From: Gigaspora rosea
Taxonomy: Eukaryota; Glomeromycota; Glomeromycetes; Diversisporales; Gigasporaceae
Length of the DNA stretch: 64,000 bases
Reading direction: 5' to 3'
NCBI GenBank assembly: GCA_003550325.1
Contig: QKWP01000121.1
Span: 338,954 to 402,953 of the forward strand
The notes below the pieces were generated by a model, which saw nothing but the letters and a program-made list of their open reading frames with translations, had not been told where the DNA came from and searched no databases. The position numbers and the translations under genes are program-made. Shown one piece after another: positions 11,671-24,979 of this stretch. Within the stretch, counting starts at the first letter, position 1. Each line of letters opens with the position of its first letter.

Positions 11671-11864
11671 NNNNNNNNNNNNNNNNNNNNNNNNNNNNNN
11701 NNNNNNNNNNNNNNNNNNNNNNNNNNNNNNNNNNNNNNNNNNNNNNNNNNNNNNNNNNNNNNNNNNNNNNNNNNNNNNNNNNNNNNNNNNNNNNNNNNNN
11801 NNNNNNNNNNNNNNNNNNNNNNNNNNNNNNNNNNNNNNNNNNNNNNNNNNNNNNNNNNNNNNNN
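11671..11864. other. Assembly gap (194 N)
   Basis: Run of N. It begins in the middle of a self-complementary element, a likely cause of the assembly break. Confidence 1.
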
Positions 11865-12280
11865 TAAAAATATTATAAAAACATTATTATTATATTTTAA
11901 AAATATATTAAAATAAGTTTTTTAAAAATATTTTTTAAACCAAAATTATTTTTAAAAAATGCTTATATCTCGTAATTTTGCTTATGAAACCATCCTTCAT
12001 ATTTTAACAAAAAATCTTTTTTGCGAGATTTTGGGGTAAACATATTTGTTTAAATCATTATATTATTGATTTGTTTTATTTATATTATATTTTATATTAT
12101 AAAATATATTATAATATAATATATTTATATAATATAAATATTTATATTATACTATAAATATGAAATTTATTTAGTTTAATAATGTTTTAAAATGTTTTTA
12201 TTAATATTACTAAAACAATTTTAATATATATTATTTATATTATTATTATTACCTTATAACTAGTAATTATTATTATTTTT
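11865..12280. repeat. Satellite continuation and A/T-rich sequence
   Basis: Begins with the 10850-11310 satellite unit, then AT-rich sequence with ATATTATA runs. No gene seen. Confidence 0.5.
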
Positions 12281-12284
12281 TTTT

Positions 12285-13620
12285 TTAACTCTTTGACAGT
12301 CTCGTCGGTGCGTTTATTTTAGATATTAGATATATAATATAACTAAACTATGCTAATTACTTATTATCAATACTATATCTATAGCAGGTCCGGCATCACT
12401 CGAATACTTCAAGAGCACCTTAGTGCGACCTATCGCACTGCCTTACTGATAAGACAGACAATTTTGTCAGCCCTGTCAAAGAGCGATATAGGATTTCTCT
12501 TTAAATCCCTCTCACCTAGCGTCAATAGTGAGGATAACCAAACCATACAAGAAGAACATTGTAGCTAAGAAAATAAAAGGGTAATGAAAAAAAAGAGGGA
12601 AATACCACAAACCCTAAACCATATACCAAAAAACAAACAGAATAAAATGACTACAAGATGAAAGAAACGAAGAAAAATTCTATCATTAATAACGGAAAGC
12701 TAACAAAATGAAAAAAACAACGAAAAGAAACCGGAAAAAAAACAAAAAAGAAAACAGAAATAGAAATAAATCTAAATCTGAAATCAATGATAAAAATTAT
12801 ATAATACTGCGCAAGGAAATGCCTCGCCAAAGTATTATATGTATATAAAAAAGAAAACTAAAAGAACATTCTGGAATTTAATCTCCGTAGATCTGCCTAC
12901 TCCATTGCGTCACATCCCATTATGCGTCCATTCCTGTTTATCCACCTGCATGTCTTCTTCCCGATTAGGATAGGAACAACAATAATGATCTTTTGGAGGG
13001 GGACGCCAAATTTCCCACTTTTCGTCAAAAATTCTAGCAAAACTGACTTTCAGTAAGAATATGATAGTGGGTATATGGTTGAATAAGTTCTTGTAACCAA
13101 AAACCTTAAAGAGAGTGATAAAAAACTCATTTTTCTTAGTTCACCACCTAGCCAAGCTATAATCACCTTCGTCGACGAAAGTTTTCTTTTTAACTTCTAC
13201 CAGAATTTCTTGTACTAAGGGCACCCACTGCCAGTTATCTTGCACAACTGACACTTCTGGCTTGCTGCCGAATATATAAAGGAGTCCCCGACGCTACAAA
13301 GAAGGCTGACCTTTATAAAAACCAGTATTACTAGCTGCTTTGTCTTTTACTAATGAAAATTTTTTGTTTTTCTTTTGTTCAGAAATTTTGTACAAGTGAT
13401 CGATGGGAAGAGTTCATTATTATGTTTTTTAAAATATAATAAAAACATAATAGATATATGATCACACTCTTTTTGACGATCACTTGTACTAGATTTTTCC
13501 ATATATAAAAACAAAAATTTGCTGGAGTTATATGAAGAAGCGATACAAAATAATGGTTTTTATACAGATTAACCAAGGGTTTCTGGTCTATCGCCTTTGG
13601 TGACTCCTATATATATTTGG
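12285..13620 (-). repeat. Dispersed repeat family R, minus-strand copy
   Basis: On the minus strand this ends in CGACGAGACTGTCAAAGAG followed by an A-rich run, the same 3' tail as at 37772 and 41685. It shares blocks such as CTGCCAGTTATCTTG with the copies at 39900-41727. Open frames here (12350-12568, 13379-13576) fall inside the repeat and show no protein family signature. It behaves like a non-coding retroposed repeat, but the complete unit could not be delimited. Confidence 0.5.
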
Positions 13621-14202
13621 CATGCAAACCAAAAGCGTTAGTATACAAGATAACTAGCAGGAGGTAGCACTCTTGTATACAAATTTTGGAGAAAGAAGTC
13701 TTTCGTTAATGAAGTTTTTTGTATAAAGCTTAATGAAGAACTGCAAATGAGTTTTTCACTACACTCCTTGAAAAATCTAAAGAACATGAACCGAGCTCTA
13801 CTTCTAGGGCTCCTATCGGATCGGACCGAACCGGACTTTTGTCAAGTTTGAATCCGGTTCGATTTTCGAACCGAACTCGAACTTTTTGTTTCAAACTTTT
13901 TAGTCAAGTTCGAGTTCGGTCCGGGTTCGGTCCGAAGTTTGTCAAACTAGTTTGAAATCCGAATTAGTGATATGAATCGAAAATCGATTAATCAATTAGT
14001 TGCGACGAATGATATTGCATGATCGATTTATATAATTTACCGGTAAGTTTTATTTATTTTATTATATTATATTATAATAGTTTTATGTACAGTATTTATT
14101 ATATCATAGTTATTTAATTATTGTATCATATTTATGTGCGTAATATACATAGTATAAAATGTTTCTAGTAACGAATATCATTGCTTACCACTAATTCTGT
14201 CC

Positions 14203-14412
14203 AAAACCTTACCCTAACCTATAACCTGTGTCCGTATCCTTACTCTAACCTTAACCTGCAACCCTAACCTTAAAATTCAACTAACCCACCAAACCTTACC
14301 TATAACCTGTGTCCGTATTTACCATTACTCTGAATTCTAATTCACGTCCTAATTATCCTTACCCTAACTCTAACCCGCAACTATAACCCTAGCCTTAAAA
14401 TCTAACTAACCC
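14203..14412. repeat. Duplicated CCTAACC-rich block
   Basis: Two imperfect tandem units of about 100 bp share TATAACCTGTGTCCGTA and AACTAACCCACCAA. CCCTAACC motifs resemble telomeric repeats, but they are irregular and internal to a transposon. Confidence 0.7.
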
Positions 14413-14499
14413 ACCAAGTTGACGAAGCTCATACCTACAAAGAAAGAATTCACACCAAACATCAATGTAATGCTTTCAGACAGGCCATAAGTCGCATTA

Positions 14500-15040
14500 A
14501 GTACACCAGCCTTAACTTATGGAATCAACAACGAAGCACCAAAACGATAGCGGCACTATAAATAACGACGATGACGAAGACACTAACGATGAATTAACAA
14601 CTAAAAGAAAAATAAACAAGAGTTAGTAAAGAACAAAATAAAAAAAAAATTAAAAGAAAAGATGTGACGCCTATCTGAAAAACACATCAGCAGTGCGGCA
14701 ACATGAAATTAACGCCGCACCGACAATAACGAAGTCACTAACACATGACGACTCAAAGAAATATTCCACCATACGAACGGAGGCACTATATGAAAAACGA
14801 CTACAAGTGACGACTTCAGTATACGAACGAAGAAACCACCATACGATGACTTCAGCATACAAGGAAAAGCATCATCACGCCAACATACGACGACTCCAAG
14901 TGACGGCTCCAACATACGACGACTCCAAGAAACAGCATCAGCAAAAAAACGACGTAACCAAAAAAGGGAAGGTACTAAGGCGGCTGCTACAAAAAAAAAA
15001 TACAAAAAAAAATTAATTAGAAAGAAGAAAAAACAACGTA
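14500..15040. other. Compositionally biased CAACGA/GACTCCAA block
   Basis: Purine- and AC-rich on the plus strand with repeated ATACGACGACTCCAA. The bias opens frames on both strands (14671-14862, 14693-15016, 14709-15005) without any domain, so I do not call a gene. It has the opposite strand bias to the GT-rich blocks at 34480-34870 and 61390-61740. Confidence 0.5.
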
Positions 15041-15469
15041 AACAAAAAAAAAAATCAATACTTATATTTTGCGCAGATCTCTCTCCCGGTTAAACGTAGT
15101 AATTTTCATTTTTAAAAAATATATTTAAAAATTTTATATATATAAATATATATATAAAATAAAATTTTAATTTTTTCAAAAAAGGCACCCGGCCGGGTTA
15201 CAGAAACAATTATATTTGTTTGCACGGCCTAACTAATCGATTATGATTTTTTGCCCGATTCATAACACTAATTCAAATACTAGTATAAATATTCGAACTT
15301 CAAACTGGTTTGACAAACTTCGGACCGAACCGAACCGAACTCTTAACTGAGTTTGAGTCTGGTTCGAAGTTTGAAACTAGCAAAATTTAGAGTTCGAGTT
15401 CGGTTCGATCCCGGATCAAATCCGAACCGGACCGAACCCGAACTGAACATAGGAGCACTATCTACTACT

Positions 15470-16060
15470 ATATTCTTGCTTTTCTTAGGTTTTTTTAGGA
15501 AATATTTTTGTCAATGTAAAAGTGGGAAATCTAACTTACCTCTCCAAAAGATCAGCATTGTTTACAATTCTGAATTGGGAATGAAGTCACGAGAAATTAC
15601 GTTCTGCTACGTGTAGGCCGAAGACTGGCTTCGGTTTTGGAGATTTTTTCTAGAAAATTCTTGCAGGGCTAACTCTATCCCGAAGATGATGATAAATATA
15701 ATACAAACTAAATTTAAATTAAAGCTAGATTTAAGAGTATTATGTAATTTTTAAACAATAGTTTATTTTTACTTTCTTTTTTTTTGTCTTCTTTATCTTT
15801 TCTCTTTTTTTCTTCTTTTTTTTTTTGTTTTGTCTGTTTGGTTTATATTTAGGTGTTGTAGGTTTTTTTCCCCTTTCTTTTATCTTCTTTTTTTTTTTCT
15901 TTCGCATACTTTTTTTCTTTGTGATATAAATATAAATACTCCTTATCCTAGAGGCTAGGTAGAATAGATTAGAAAAAAGTTAGTAATCTTGATAGGTTAA
16001 CAACTTCCAATTGGTGAACTGGATATGAAACCTCCAGAAAGTTGGAGGCCCTCTAGGGAG
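15470..16060 (+). repeat. Dispersed repeat family R, plus-strand copy
   Basis: Shares CCAAAAGATCAGCATTGTTT, a long T-rich run, and CTAGAGGCTAGGTA with the copies at 49850-50460 and 40990-41680. No coding capacity is recognised. Confidence 0.55.
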
Positions 16061-17156
16061 ATAAATTGTTGTTGCAATAATTGCAAATAGGTACTTTGGT
16101 AACCAGATGAGTCTTTATTATTAAAATTGGAAAATTATAGGCAGAAATATCTATAGGTGTAAAATCACCATATTTGATATATAATAAAGGCAGGATTATT
16201 AACAAAAAAAATAAAAAAAATAAAAAAAAATAGATATATGATCATAATATTTTTAATTTTTTTATAGTTTCAATAAAGTATATTCAAATATTTCAAACAG
16301 CTAAAGTTTTGCTATAGTTAGAAACTTTGATAGCCAAGGGTTTGCTATAAACAAAGATTTTGGGTTAACAATTTTTTTTTAATCAGAAGTCCTATAGAAA
16401 AAACTTCTTTGTAGTTAACTTACATGTGGTTAAAGGTTTAGCTGTAGTTAGTTAATAATTTTTGTGTAATTAAGGGTAAGTGTATATTGATCATTTTCAA
16501 TAATAGTAAAATTGTCATATTATATAGCATAGTATAAAAAATTACTACTATCGTTAAATAAAATGCATTAAAAAAAATGGATTTATGGTATTTTCAATGT
16601 CCAAAATTTCATTTCAAAGCAAAGAATTTAACATTTTATATTTAATTTTTTAAAAAAATATATCAAGAAGTTAGTAATAGTTACGGGTATTAGACCTTTT
16701 TTGTGGGTGCTAAAAACAAGTTACAGCTAGTTTTTGATAATAAATAAAATATCTAAAATATTTGATACATATTAGTATTAGGTATTTTGTATTACTAATG
16801 ATTATAACAATAAGTTTCATAATAAAAATGACATCATTATACTCTGCGCTTAAAAGTTTTGCCTTGGCCAGAAATTTTTTTTTTTTTAACCCTAGTCACA
16901 GTGCTAGAGGCGCAAATTGGCGCTCTTTTATTAAGATCAAGTTTTCAAGATCTTACATAATTTATTATTACAATGATCTTCCATATACAGAAGGTTTTCC
17001 TAACTAAGCTATACCTCCCTTCAATCGTCCGTTTTTCCCGGCTAACTCCAGCAAGTCAACCACGTCTGGTGCCCCGTACCTATTGGATCTTAGGCAGCTG
17101 ATTAGGAACTACATATTCTGCTGATACACTGTATAGGTCGGCCGTTTTTCATCTAC
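16061..17156. other. Non-coding sequence with a short GC-richer block
   Basis: Mostly AT-rich. The 16900-17140 stretch (GAGGCGCAAATTGGCGCTC and following) is richer in GC and may be a repeat remnant, but I recognise no gene. Confidence 0.4.
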
Positions 17157-17164
17157 CCTGGGAG

Positions 17165-17724
17165 TAGTGTTCCAAATCGAAAATCGATTAATCGGATTAA
17201 TCGATTAATCAACGATTAATCGGATTAATCGATTAATCGACGATTAATCGATTGGCTTTTCAAATATGCGATTAATTGATTAATCCGATTAATCAATTAA
17301 TTGATTGATCGATTAATCAATTAACCCAATTAATCGATTAATCGATCAATCGATTATAGTGGTTTGCAAAAAGGTATGCCCATGATTTTCATGATGATGA
17401 TGCGGAGAATCGAAAAACCCAGAATTGGCCGATTTCACATGATTTCACATGACATCATGATCCGCAGGGGTCACACCTTTCTGCAAACCGCTATAATCGA
17501 ATAACCCGATTAATCGATTAATCGATCAATCGAAATATATGGTAAACTTTTTTTTTAACTATTTCTTCGCTCAAAACAGTTTGTATTTATTCACTATAGT
17601 AATCGATTAATCGATTAATCGATTAGTTGGTGCAATCAATCAATCGATTTAATCGATTAATCGATTATTAAAAAAATTTTTATCCGATTAATCGATTGCA
17701 TTTTTTGATCCAATTTGAACACTA
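17165..17724. mobile_element. hAT-type MITE (word CGATTAATCG)
   Basis: Ends TAGTGTTCCAAAT and (reverse complement) TAGTGTTCAAAT. Flanks CCTGGGAG (17157-17164) and CCTAGGAG (17725-17732) agree at 7 of 8 bases. Both arms are dense arrays of GATTAATCGATTAATCG. It carries a nested TA-site MITE at 17357-17493. Confidence 0.9.
17357..17493. mobile_element. Nested TA-site MITE (TAGTGGTTTGCA ends)
   Basis: Ends TAGTGGTTTGCAAAAAGGTA and (reverse complement) TAGCGGTTTGCAGAAAGGTG, flanked by TA. Removing it restores a continuous GATTAATC array, so it inserted after the host element had formed. A related end, GTGGTTTGCATAATCTCGTG, lies near 3130. Confidence 0.75.
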
Positions 17725-17739
17725 CCTAGGAGCCACTTC

Positions 17740-18110
17740 TATTTTCGGTCAGTGTAGCATTAGTTTCTGGTTTTTCTACTTCCTAGTTTGGTGGGTACAC
17801 TTGTTCTATTTCTCGTTTGTCTTTTTCCTTTTATAGTGGATGGTCCTTATGTTTACAATGTTTCTTGTCAGTTTTTCCTTTTCTGGATGCCGCAAGACCT
17901 CTGTGGCTATATCACGCAACTTGTTGTCGTTGTAGTACCATGTCCAAAAATGGGGAACATGTTCGACGCCTCTTCATAGATCCTTACTATTTGTGATCCC
18001 AACATGGTTTTCGTCATCCACTAGACTTGAACCAGTGACCTTGCGAATATGACCCTGGAGTGCTAACCACTGCACTATCTGACCCAGGGTCAGGCCAGAA
18101 ATTTCAGAAA
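17740..18110 (-). mobile_element. tRNA-derived SINE-like element
   Basis: On the minus strand the head (18098 down to about 18015) contains TAGTGCAGTGG, a full match to the Pol III A box TRGYNNARNNGG, and about 45 bp later GGTTCAAGTCT, close to the B box GGTTCRANNCC. D- and T-arm pairing is visible, but the anticodon stem does not form, so this is not a working tRNA. A non-tRNA body follows toward 17740. Confidence 0.6.
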
Positions 18111-19838
18111 CTTCGCTATAAAAAAAAAATTTTTTTTTTGCACTCTTGTACTCAAAATAGCTATTATTTGCAAATACAGTATATTTTATTTTGATTTTTT
18201 ATTCACAATAATTAATTGATTGTATCAATTATTTTACTAATTTGTTAATTGAAATACTTAATATAAAATATTAAGCTCATTTAATTTCTTTTTGCTTTAT
18301 ATAGAATTAGTTCAGATATAATGATTATTTAAACCAAATTTTTAGAAAAAAAAATTGGGGGACACCAGAAATCATAACCAAAAAAAAAAACAATACTACA
18401 GTAAGAGAATGGTTTTAAATGATATCAATCAAAATATATAAGCTATTTGTTTCTTATTTAATTCTTATTCACATCAATTATTTGTAAGAATAAAAATTTT
18501 TTATTAATTGAAATATTTACTGATCCATTTATTTTTATTTAATTTTTTACTTGCATTGATTTAATCCAAGATAGAAAGATTGAAAATGGCACAAGAAAAA
18601 TTGTTAGAGCACAAAAGGAAATTTTAAAATATACAAATGTGTTACTGATATACTGTAAACCCTAAAAAGTGTGGTCTTTTTTTTTTGTTCTAACTTGCAG
18701 TAATAATTATGCTATAATTTATACGTAGTTCAAACAATTTATAATTACAATGACAAATGCGAATAAAAAATTAAAATTTATACTGCATGGCAATTTATTC
18801 TCATATAAGAGTAGTAAATTTACTGTAATTTTGCGTAATTTGTAATTTTTGTAAGATTATAAATTTTGTAATTGATCGATAGGTTATATAATTAAGTCGG
18901 GGCATATAGTTCATTAATCAGAGGGTATGAGACTTAAAATGGGCAAAATTAGAGAGTTTAGAGTGGACAAAATGCCCGAAAATTTACTATTAATCCACCT
19001 CGTACCTCACTCGTACCTCTATTAGTATTATCCGGGGTCCTATCGTACCGTAACCTATTTATTGATGGAATTTTATGCATCAATAAAATATCTCATATAA
19101 TTACTTTCATAAATCTTTTTTCTTCATTGATATTATGGAGCCGAAACATATAGTATTCTGTCTCGTGAATCCTTCGATAAAATATCAGAAAAGAATGACA
19201 ACCAAAGAAAAATTAATCGAAGCTTAATGGGTATTAATTGCTATAATGAATGTTTAAATATATTAAAAAATCTAAGCCTTTAGCACGATTAAAAGCTAAA
19301 ACATTGGATTACTAATACTTTTAATATACTTCGTATCGGCATGACAGAAGAGCTTCATTTACTTAAGCCCAATAGAGAATTTTTATGAAGTGATCTGTGT
19401 TGCGCATCAGGCGACAGAACAAGAAAAACTTGGAAAAAAATATTATTTTTGTTGTTATCGATATTTAATTTTTTGTTTATTAACGTTAATAGAATTTTTT
19501 TTTTAGTGATCCAAATTTTAAATCTTCAATACATTAAGCCCCAAAAAAACTTATAACGGTCACTGCCGAAAAACCCGTTGTCAAAATGTTCGAGGTGTGG
19601 CTGTGTTTTGCGTGGCCAATGAATGATGTTTTATTTAAATATGATATATATATATTTTTATATTGGTAAGCTTCATACCGATACCAATTTCAAAGTATAA
19701 CATACGTTATTCTTTGATTCACAAATATTTCATGTCAATAAACGACGCATAACATATTTTATACACTTAAATCGTTTGTGAATAACGATAATAATTGCGC
19801 GAAAAGGACAACACTTCTTAATAAAAAAATCCGAAAAA
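18111..19838. other. Intergenic region upstream of the oxidoreductase gene
   Basis: AT-rich and without a coding signature. It presumably contains the promoter of the gene at 19839, but I see no motif I would defend. Confidence 0.5.
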
Positions 19839-21231
<1,393 letters not shown>

Positions 21232-21724
21232 TGAAAATCATTAATATTGGGTGAAATTTTTTTGTATACTGGTTTTTTTTTTTTTTGTTAAATTCCTAAA
21301 ATTTACATTTATTAAACCATTGGAACAAACAGACTGGCGATTACTCTTTTACTATCTATCGTAAACATCAAGTGAAGTAGAAATAAAATCACTAAGTAAC
21401 TAACTGTATATAGTAAAAAAATCATCAATGAGACCTTTAAATGATGGTAAATCCACGCTTGTTAGGATTATTAGGGGTGTTATCGGTTTCACCCTGCTTG
21501 TATGTTTAACTATTATAAAAATAAGGTAGCTGCGCAACGCGGTTGCGCTAAAACCGGGAGCGGGAATTCTTGATAAATCAATTTTCTCGTAATTAATGTT
21601 TTTGAGCAAAATCTCTTTAAAAATTGCTATAATAAACTAAATAACATAATTAGTACAAAGAATTTATGACAAAGAACAAATAAGAATTGAAAATAATAAA
21701 ATATAGAGAAAAGCAGTTAAAATA
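21232..21724. other. Downstream region of the oxidoreductase gene
   Basis: No gene recognised. A minus-strand frame at 21400-21609 has no family signature. Confidence 0.4.
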
Positions 21725-21726
21725 TA

Positions 21727-22530
21727 CAAGTCACTCTCATTATAGTGAAGTTATTGAGCTGTGAAATTTTTCATTATATCTAAAGTCCATTAGTAAATTC
21801 ATTATACAGTATCGAGAGGGTTTTTATTAGGGATGGTAAAAACAGTTTTTATATATTTTAATAAACCTTCTGCATCTGTCACTAAAATTTGAAACTACCG
21901 CTTTTGATTGGTTAATTTCAAATAAATATATTTCTTTTATAATTCCGAATTTAATACAAATATTATCGTTACTTGTAAAAACTTACGAAAGAGTTACCAA
22001 TATGCTGATTATAAGAATGATTTTGACCGATTTGATTTGATTTTTTTTCATTGTCGTAAAAGAACTTAGCTAATACCGATATATTATATAAGTCTTGAAA
22101 TTTTTAATGAATCTCATATTTTTGGAAGCTTTTTACACTATTAAATGCTCCTTTAACCGGTCAACTAAATCAACAAAGTCCTCTTCGAAATGAATCACTT
22201 TTGACAAGGTGTTGTTCGACCATGCTTGTCACTTTCTGAACTTTGTAAAGTTTAAACGAATTTCTTTCAAAGGAGAGATCTTCCACGAGACATAATTATT
22301 CACAATAATTTATTATTATTTTTTTTTTAATATTAGAATCGCTTAATGATAAATCAAATTGCTTATCACAATAATGTATTAAACCATTTTTTAAACAATT
22401 AAAAACCAAACAATCGTGATTTTTAAGATCGCGTTTTAAAATATTTGCCGTCCTTAGTTTTTATTTAAATGTTTTTCACTATAACTAGACATTCACTATA
22501 ACGAGAGTTCATTATAATGAGAGTGACTTG
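21727..22530. mobile_element. TA-site MITE (CAAGTCACTCTCATTATA ends)
   Basis: Ends CAAGTCACTCTCATTATAGT and (reverse complement) CAAGTCACTCTCATTATAAT, each flanked by TA (21725-21726 and 22531-22532). A further inner repeat, ACTATAACGAGAG-like, is near the right end. No transposase is visible, consistent with a Tc1/mariner/pogo non-autonomous element of 804 bp. Confidence 0.8.
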
Positions 22531-22771
22531 TATATCAAAAATAGAAAAGACTATTCTGGTTTAGCACTCGATAAAGTTAATACAAAGATCTAGTTCATCT
22601 ATAAACTAATATGACAAATTATATCTAGATGCTCATAAAGTAACTAGATAATACCAAGCCTGTTTAGAGAAGATATATAGAATATAGTATGCTATATATC
22701 ATTTATCTTTTGAATAAAGGCATTAACAAAGCTATTAAAGCCAAATAAAAATTTAATTTTTAGAATTAAAA

Positions 22772-22923
22772 TGCAATTAGACCCTCTAAATGCAACATCT
22801 TTAAATGCACGTCCTATTAAATGCCCCCTAAATGCATGTTTTCGCTTGGGTCCAACTAATGTTACGCTTATAGATTTTTACTTCCCTAAATGTAATACCA
22901 CATTGCATTTAGAGGTCTGACTG
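22772..22923. mobile_element. Small TA-site MITE (CAGTCAGACCTCTAAATGCA end)
   Basis: The left CAATTAGACCCTCTAAATGC pairs with the right end, whose reverse complement reads CAGTCAGACCTCTAAATGCA. The right flank is TA; the left is decayed. The motif CTAAATGCA recurs inside. It shares the CAGTCAGACCT end with the element at 28332. Confidence 0.65.
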
Positions 22924-22929
22924 TATATA

Positions 22930-24040
22930 AAATATAATATAGTGCTCCAAGTTACTTTTTATTAAATTTGTTAAAATTTTTTAAATCTTAGTAATTAATT
23001 TTCAAAAATATTTTTAAAAAATTTAAAAAAATTTATAATTGTACAGTATGTACACGGGGATTAATATATCACAGAGTAATAGTAACATTTCCGAGAATTA
23101 TAACAAACCTCGCCTCGAAAAAAAAACAAACTTTAAGGTTTGGATGGCGCATAGAGTTGGTTCGGCCGATGCTGTGGCAAAGGATGAGCCACTAACAAAT
23201 AAAAGTACCTCATGTTGAAGCCTTTATAGTTTTTGAAAGTTATTTAAAGGACGTAATTTGGGTAAGGTTGGTTACGACATTTATGTGCGAGGAAGGGGAG
23301 CATAAGCTCACTAACCCGATAATAGTTTCCCGTTGATCAAATCACCATAGTCACGCCTATGGCGAGTCGCCTTAACCCCACTTACCCCGTGTTAGTTCAT
23401 TCTTATGTTAGAATCGTTCATTTCACCCCGTGACTGTGTGATATGAACTTCTCAACCACAGTGTAAGAAAGTTTTGTTCTATTTTTTCTATTTTAAAGTT
23501 TACCCTGTCCAGGAAGAACTAAGAAAGAATTTGCCGGAGTAGGAAAGAATTTTATCGGAAAAACTCCTCCCATTGTTCTGGTGTTTGAGTTGAGACACCA
23601 GCACAATATTGGTGTTCTAAAGGATGAGAACAAGGCATTCACTTGTTGTGCTGACACGAATAACTCAAATGGAATGTGCTAAAACAGGCATGGAAAAGAA
23701 TGCTGATAATTTTGACATTGTGAATGGAGTATAGAAGAATTTATCATGCGATCCCGATAGTGGACAAGTAAAATAAGGTTATTGACGATCGCATGAAAAC
23801 GTCTCAACTTAGAACTTGAGAAAACCTTGTCAAATTTAAAGCCAAATTGAGTTCTCTTGATTTACAAGTATTTCATATGAGCTAATGGAATTACATGAAG
23901 TAGAATATATTTATGTGAGTTTATGCAATGATTTAAAGCTGAACAATGGAGCCACTATGTACATTGATTAATCAATTCAACAAATGCAAAGAAATTCAAA
24001 AACATTATTGAATGGATTCCTTTAATAAATTAGAGTATAT
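22930..24040. other. Unassigned region, possibly decayed element
   Basis: The 23100-24000 stretch is less AT-rich than its surroundings and has many broken short frames, which looks like an old, mutated coding element. I cannot name a family and do not call a gene. Confidence 0.3.
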
Positions 24041-24041
24041 A

Positions 24042-24156
24042 CCGTAAAATCTCGAAATAACGCGAAGGGGTGAAATTACACATTTCGGCCCGAATTAAGC
24101 TTAATTCGGGCCAAGATTCGAAATAACGCCCATGCCCGCTATTTCGAGATTTTACG
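24042..24156. mobile_element. 115-bp palindromic TA-site MITE
   Basis: Ends CCGTAAAATCTCGAAATAAC and (reverse complement) CGTAAAATCTCGAAATAGCG, flanked by TA. The centre is the perfect palindrome GGCCCGAATTAAGCTTAATT plus its complement. Confidence 0.8.
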
Positions 24157-24359
24157 TAAGGGTTAGTGGTAAAGGAGGAATACTTCTATATGTCGTAAAG
24201 TTTTCCGTAGTTGGCTCAAATTTTCTGTAGTTACACAGAAATGATTAATTCTGATTGGTTGAATCTATGTTGTTTACAATCGTGATTGGTCGATCACCTG
24301 ATTCATATCTGATATGATTACAACGTGATCACTATTAAAAATGATCTATGTTCACCCTA

Positions 24360-24770
24360 CCCTTAATAATCAACATGAATTGACAAAAGCATTTAGTCAT
24401 TTTGCTATAATCTACATATGTATTATTTTTTGTGATCGGTAGGATGTCAACTCTATGCAAAATGGCCTAATGACCAAATGCTTCCGGTCATTTGGAAATG
24501 ACTATAATTATTTGGTCATGAGTATAGCTGCAAACATTTGAAATGTCTGAGGTAGTGACGTCACTACGTCACTCTTACGTCATATAAAATTGAGGTAGTG
24601 ACGTCAATACATTACTCTACACCCCCTGCCTTTTGTTAATTGATGTTCTAATGTCTGCAGCTCTAGTCATGAGTCATTTCCAAATGATCCAAAATTTGAA
24701 TGACCTCAAATTAGCAGTCATTTTGAGATCATATGAAAAATGACCAGATTATTTACTATCTCTGCTGCAA
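24360..24770. repeat. Inverted array of the word AAATGAC, hosting a smaller hAT-type MITE
   Basis: GTCATTTGGAAATGAC, GGTCATTTGG and their complements recur on both sides of the nested element. The right end, ACTATCTCTG, reads CAGAGATAGT in reverse, a hAT-like terminus. The left terminus is not resolved. Confidence 0.5.
24523..24665. mobile_element. 143-bp hAT-type MITE with perfect 8-bp target duplication
   Basis: Ends TATAGCTGCAAACATTTGAA and (reverse complement) TAGAGCTGCAGACATTAGAA. GTCATGAG flanks it on both sides (24515-24522 and 24666-24673). The interior repeats GAGGTAGTGACGTCA twice. Confidence 0.85.
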
Positions 24771-24979
24771 AGCCCTATAAAGTAATTATTGATGAATTTT
24801 TTTCTAACTTATAATTAGATTATTGTTCAAGTTTTTATTTCTTCTAAAGTATTTTATATTCTCGAATTCTGTGAACTAATTATATTTCATAAAATATTTC
24901 AAAAGCTAACAATGTTTAATTTTATATATGCTAGTATGAAAATTGTAATGATATTGATCTACTGAACTCTTTTCTGTAC

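Larger units (their letters stand above)
13805..15460. mobile_element. Large hAT-type non-autonomous element (word CCGAACCGG)
   Basis: The left end is TAGGGCTCCTAT and the right end, as reverse complement, TAGTGCTCCTAT. Flanks TCTACTTC (13797-13804) and TCTACTAC (15461-15468) match at 7 of 8 bases. About 150 bp at each end are arrays of GGTTCGG, CCGAACC and TTCGAAC in both orientations. The interior holds CCTAACC-rich duplications (14203-14412), a CAACGA-rich block (14500-15010) and a half MITE near 15190. No transposase is recognisable, so it must be mobilised in trans if at all. Confidence 0.85.

Noticed and set aside
14671..15016. Overlapping frames of 63-107 codons on both strands
   Set aside because: They arise from a strand-biased repeat block inside a transposon and show no domain.
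17165..17724. GATTAATC array as a CRISPR or simple microsatellite
   Set aside because: No spacers of constant length; it has defined inverted ends and a flanking 8-mer, so it is a transposon.
18015..18098. tRNA gene on the minus strand
   Set aside because: A and B boxes are present, but the anticodon stem does not pair and the acceptor stem is not convincing; a SINE head explains it better.
23100..24000. LTR retrotransposon remnant
   Set aside because: Some broken coding-like texture, but no LTR pair, primer-binding site or recognisable protein motif could be found.
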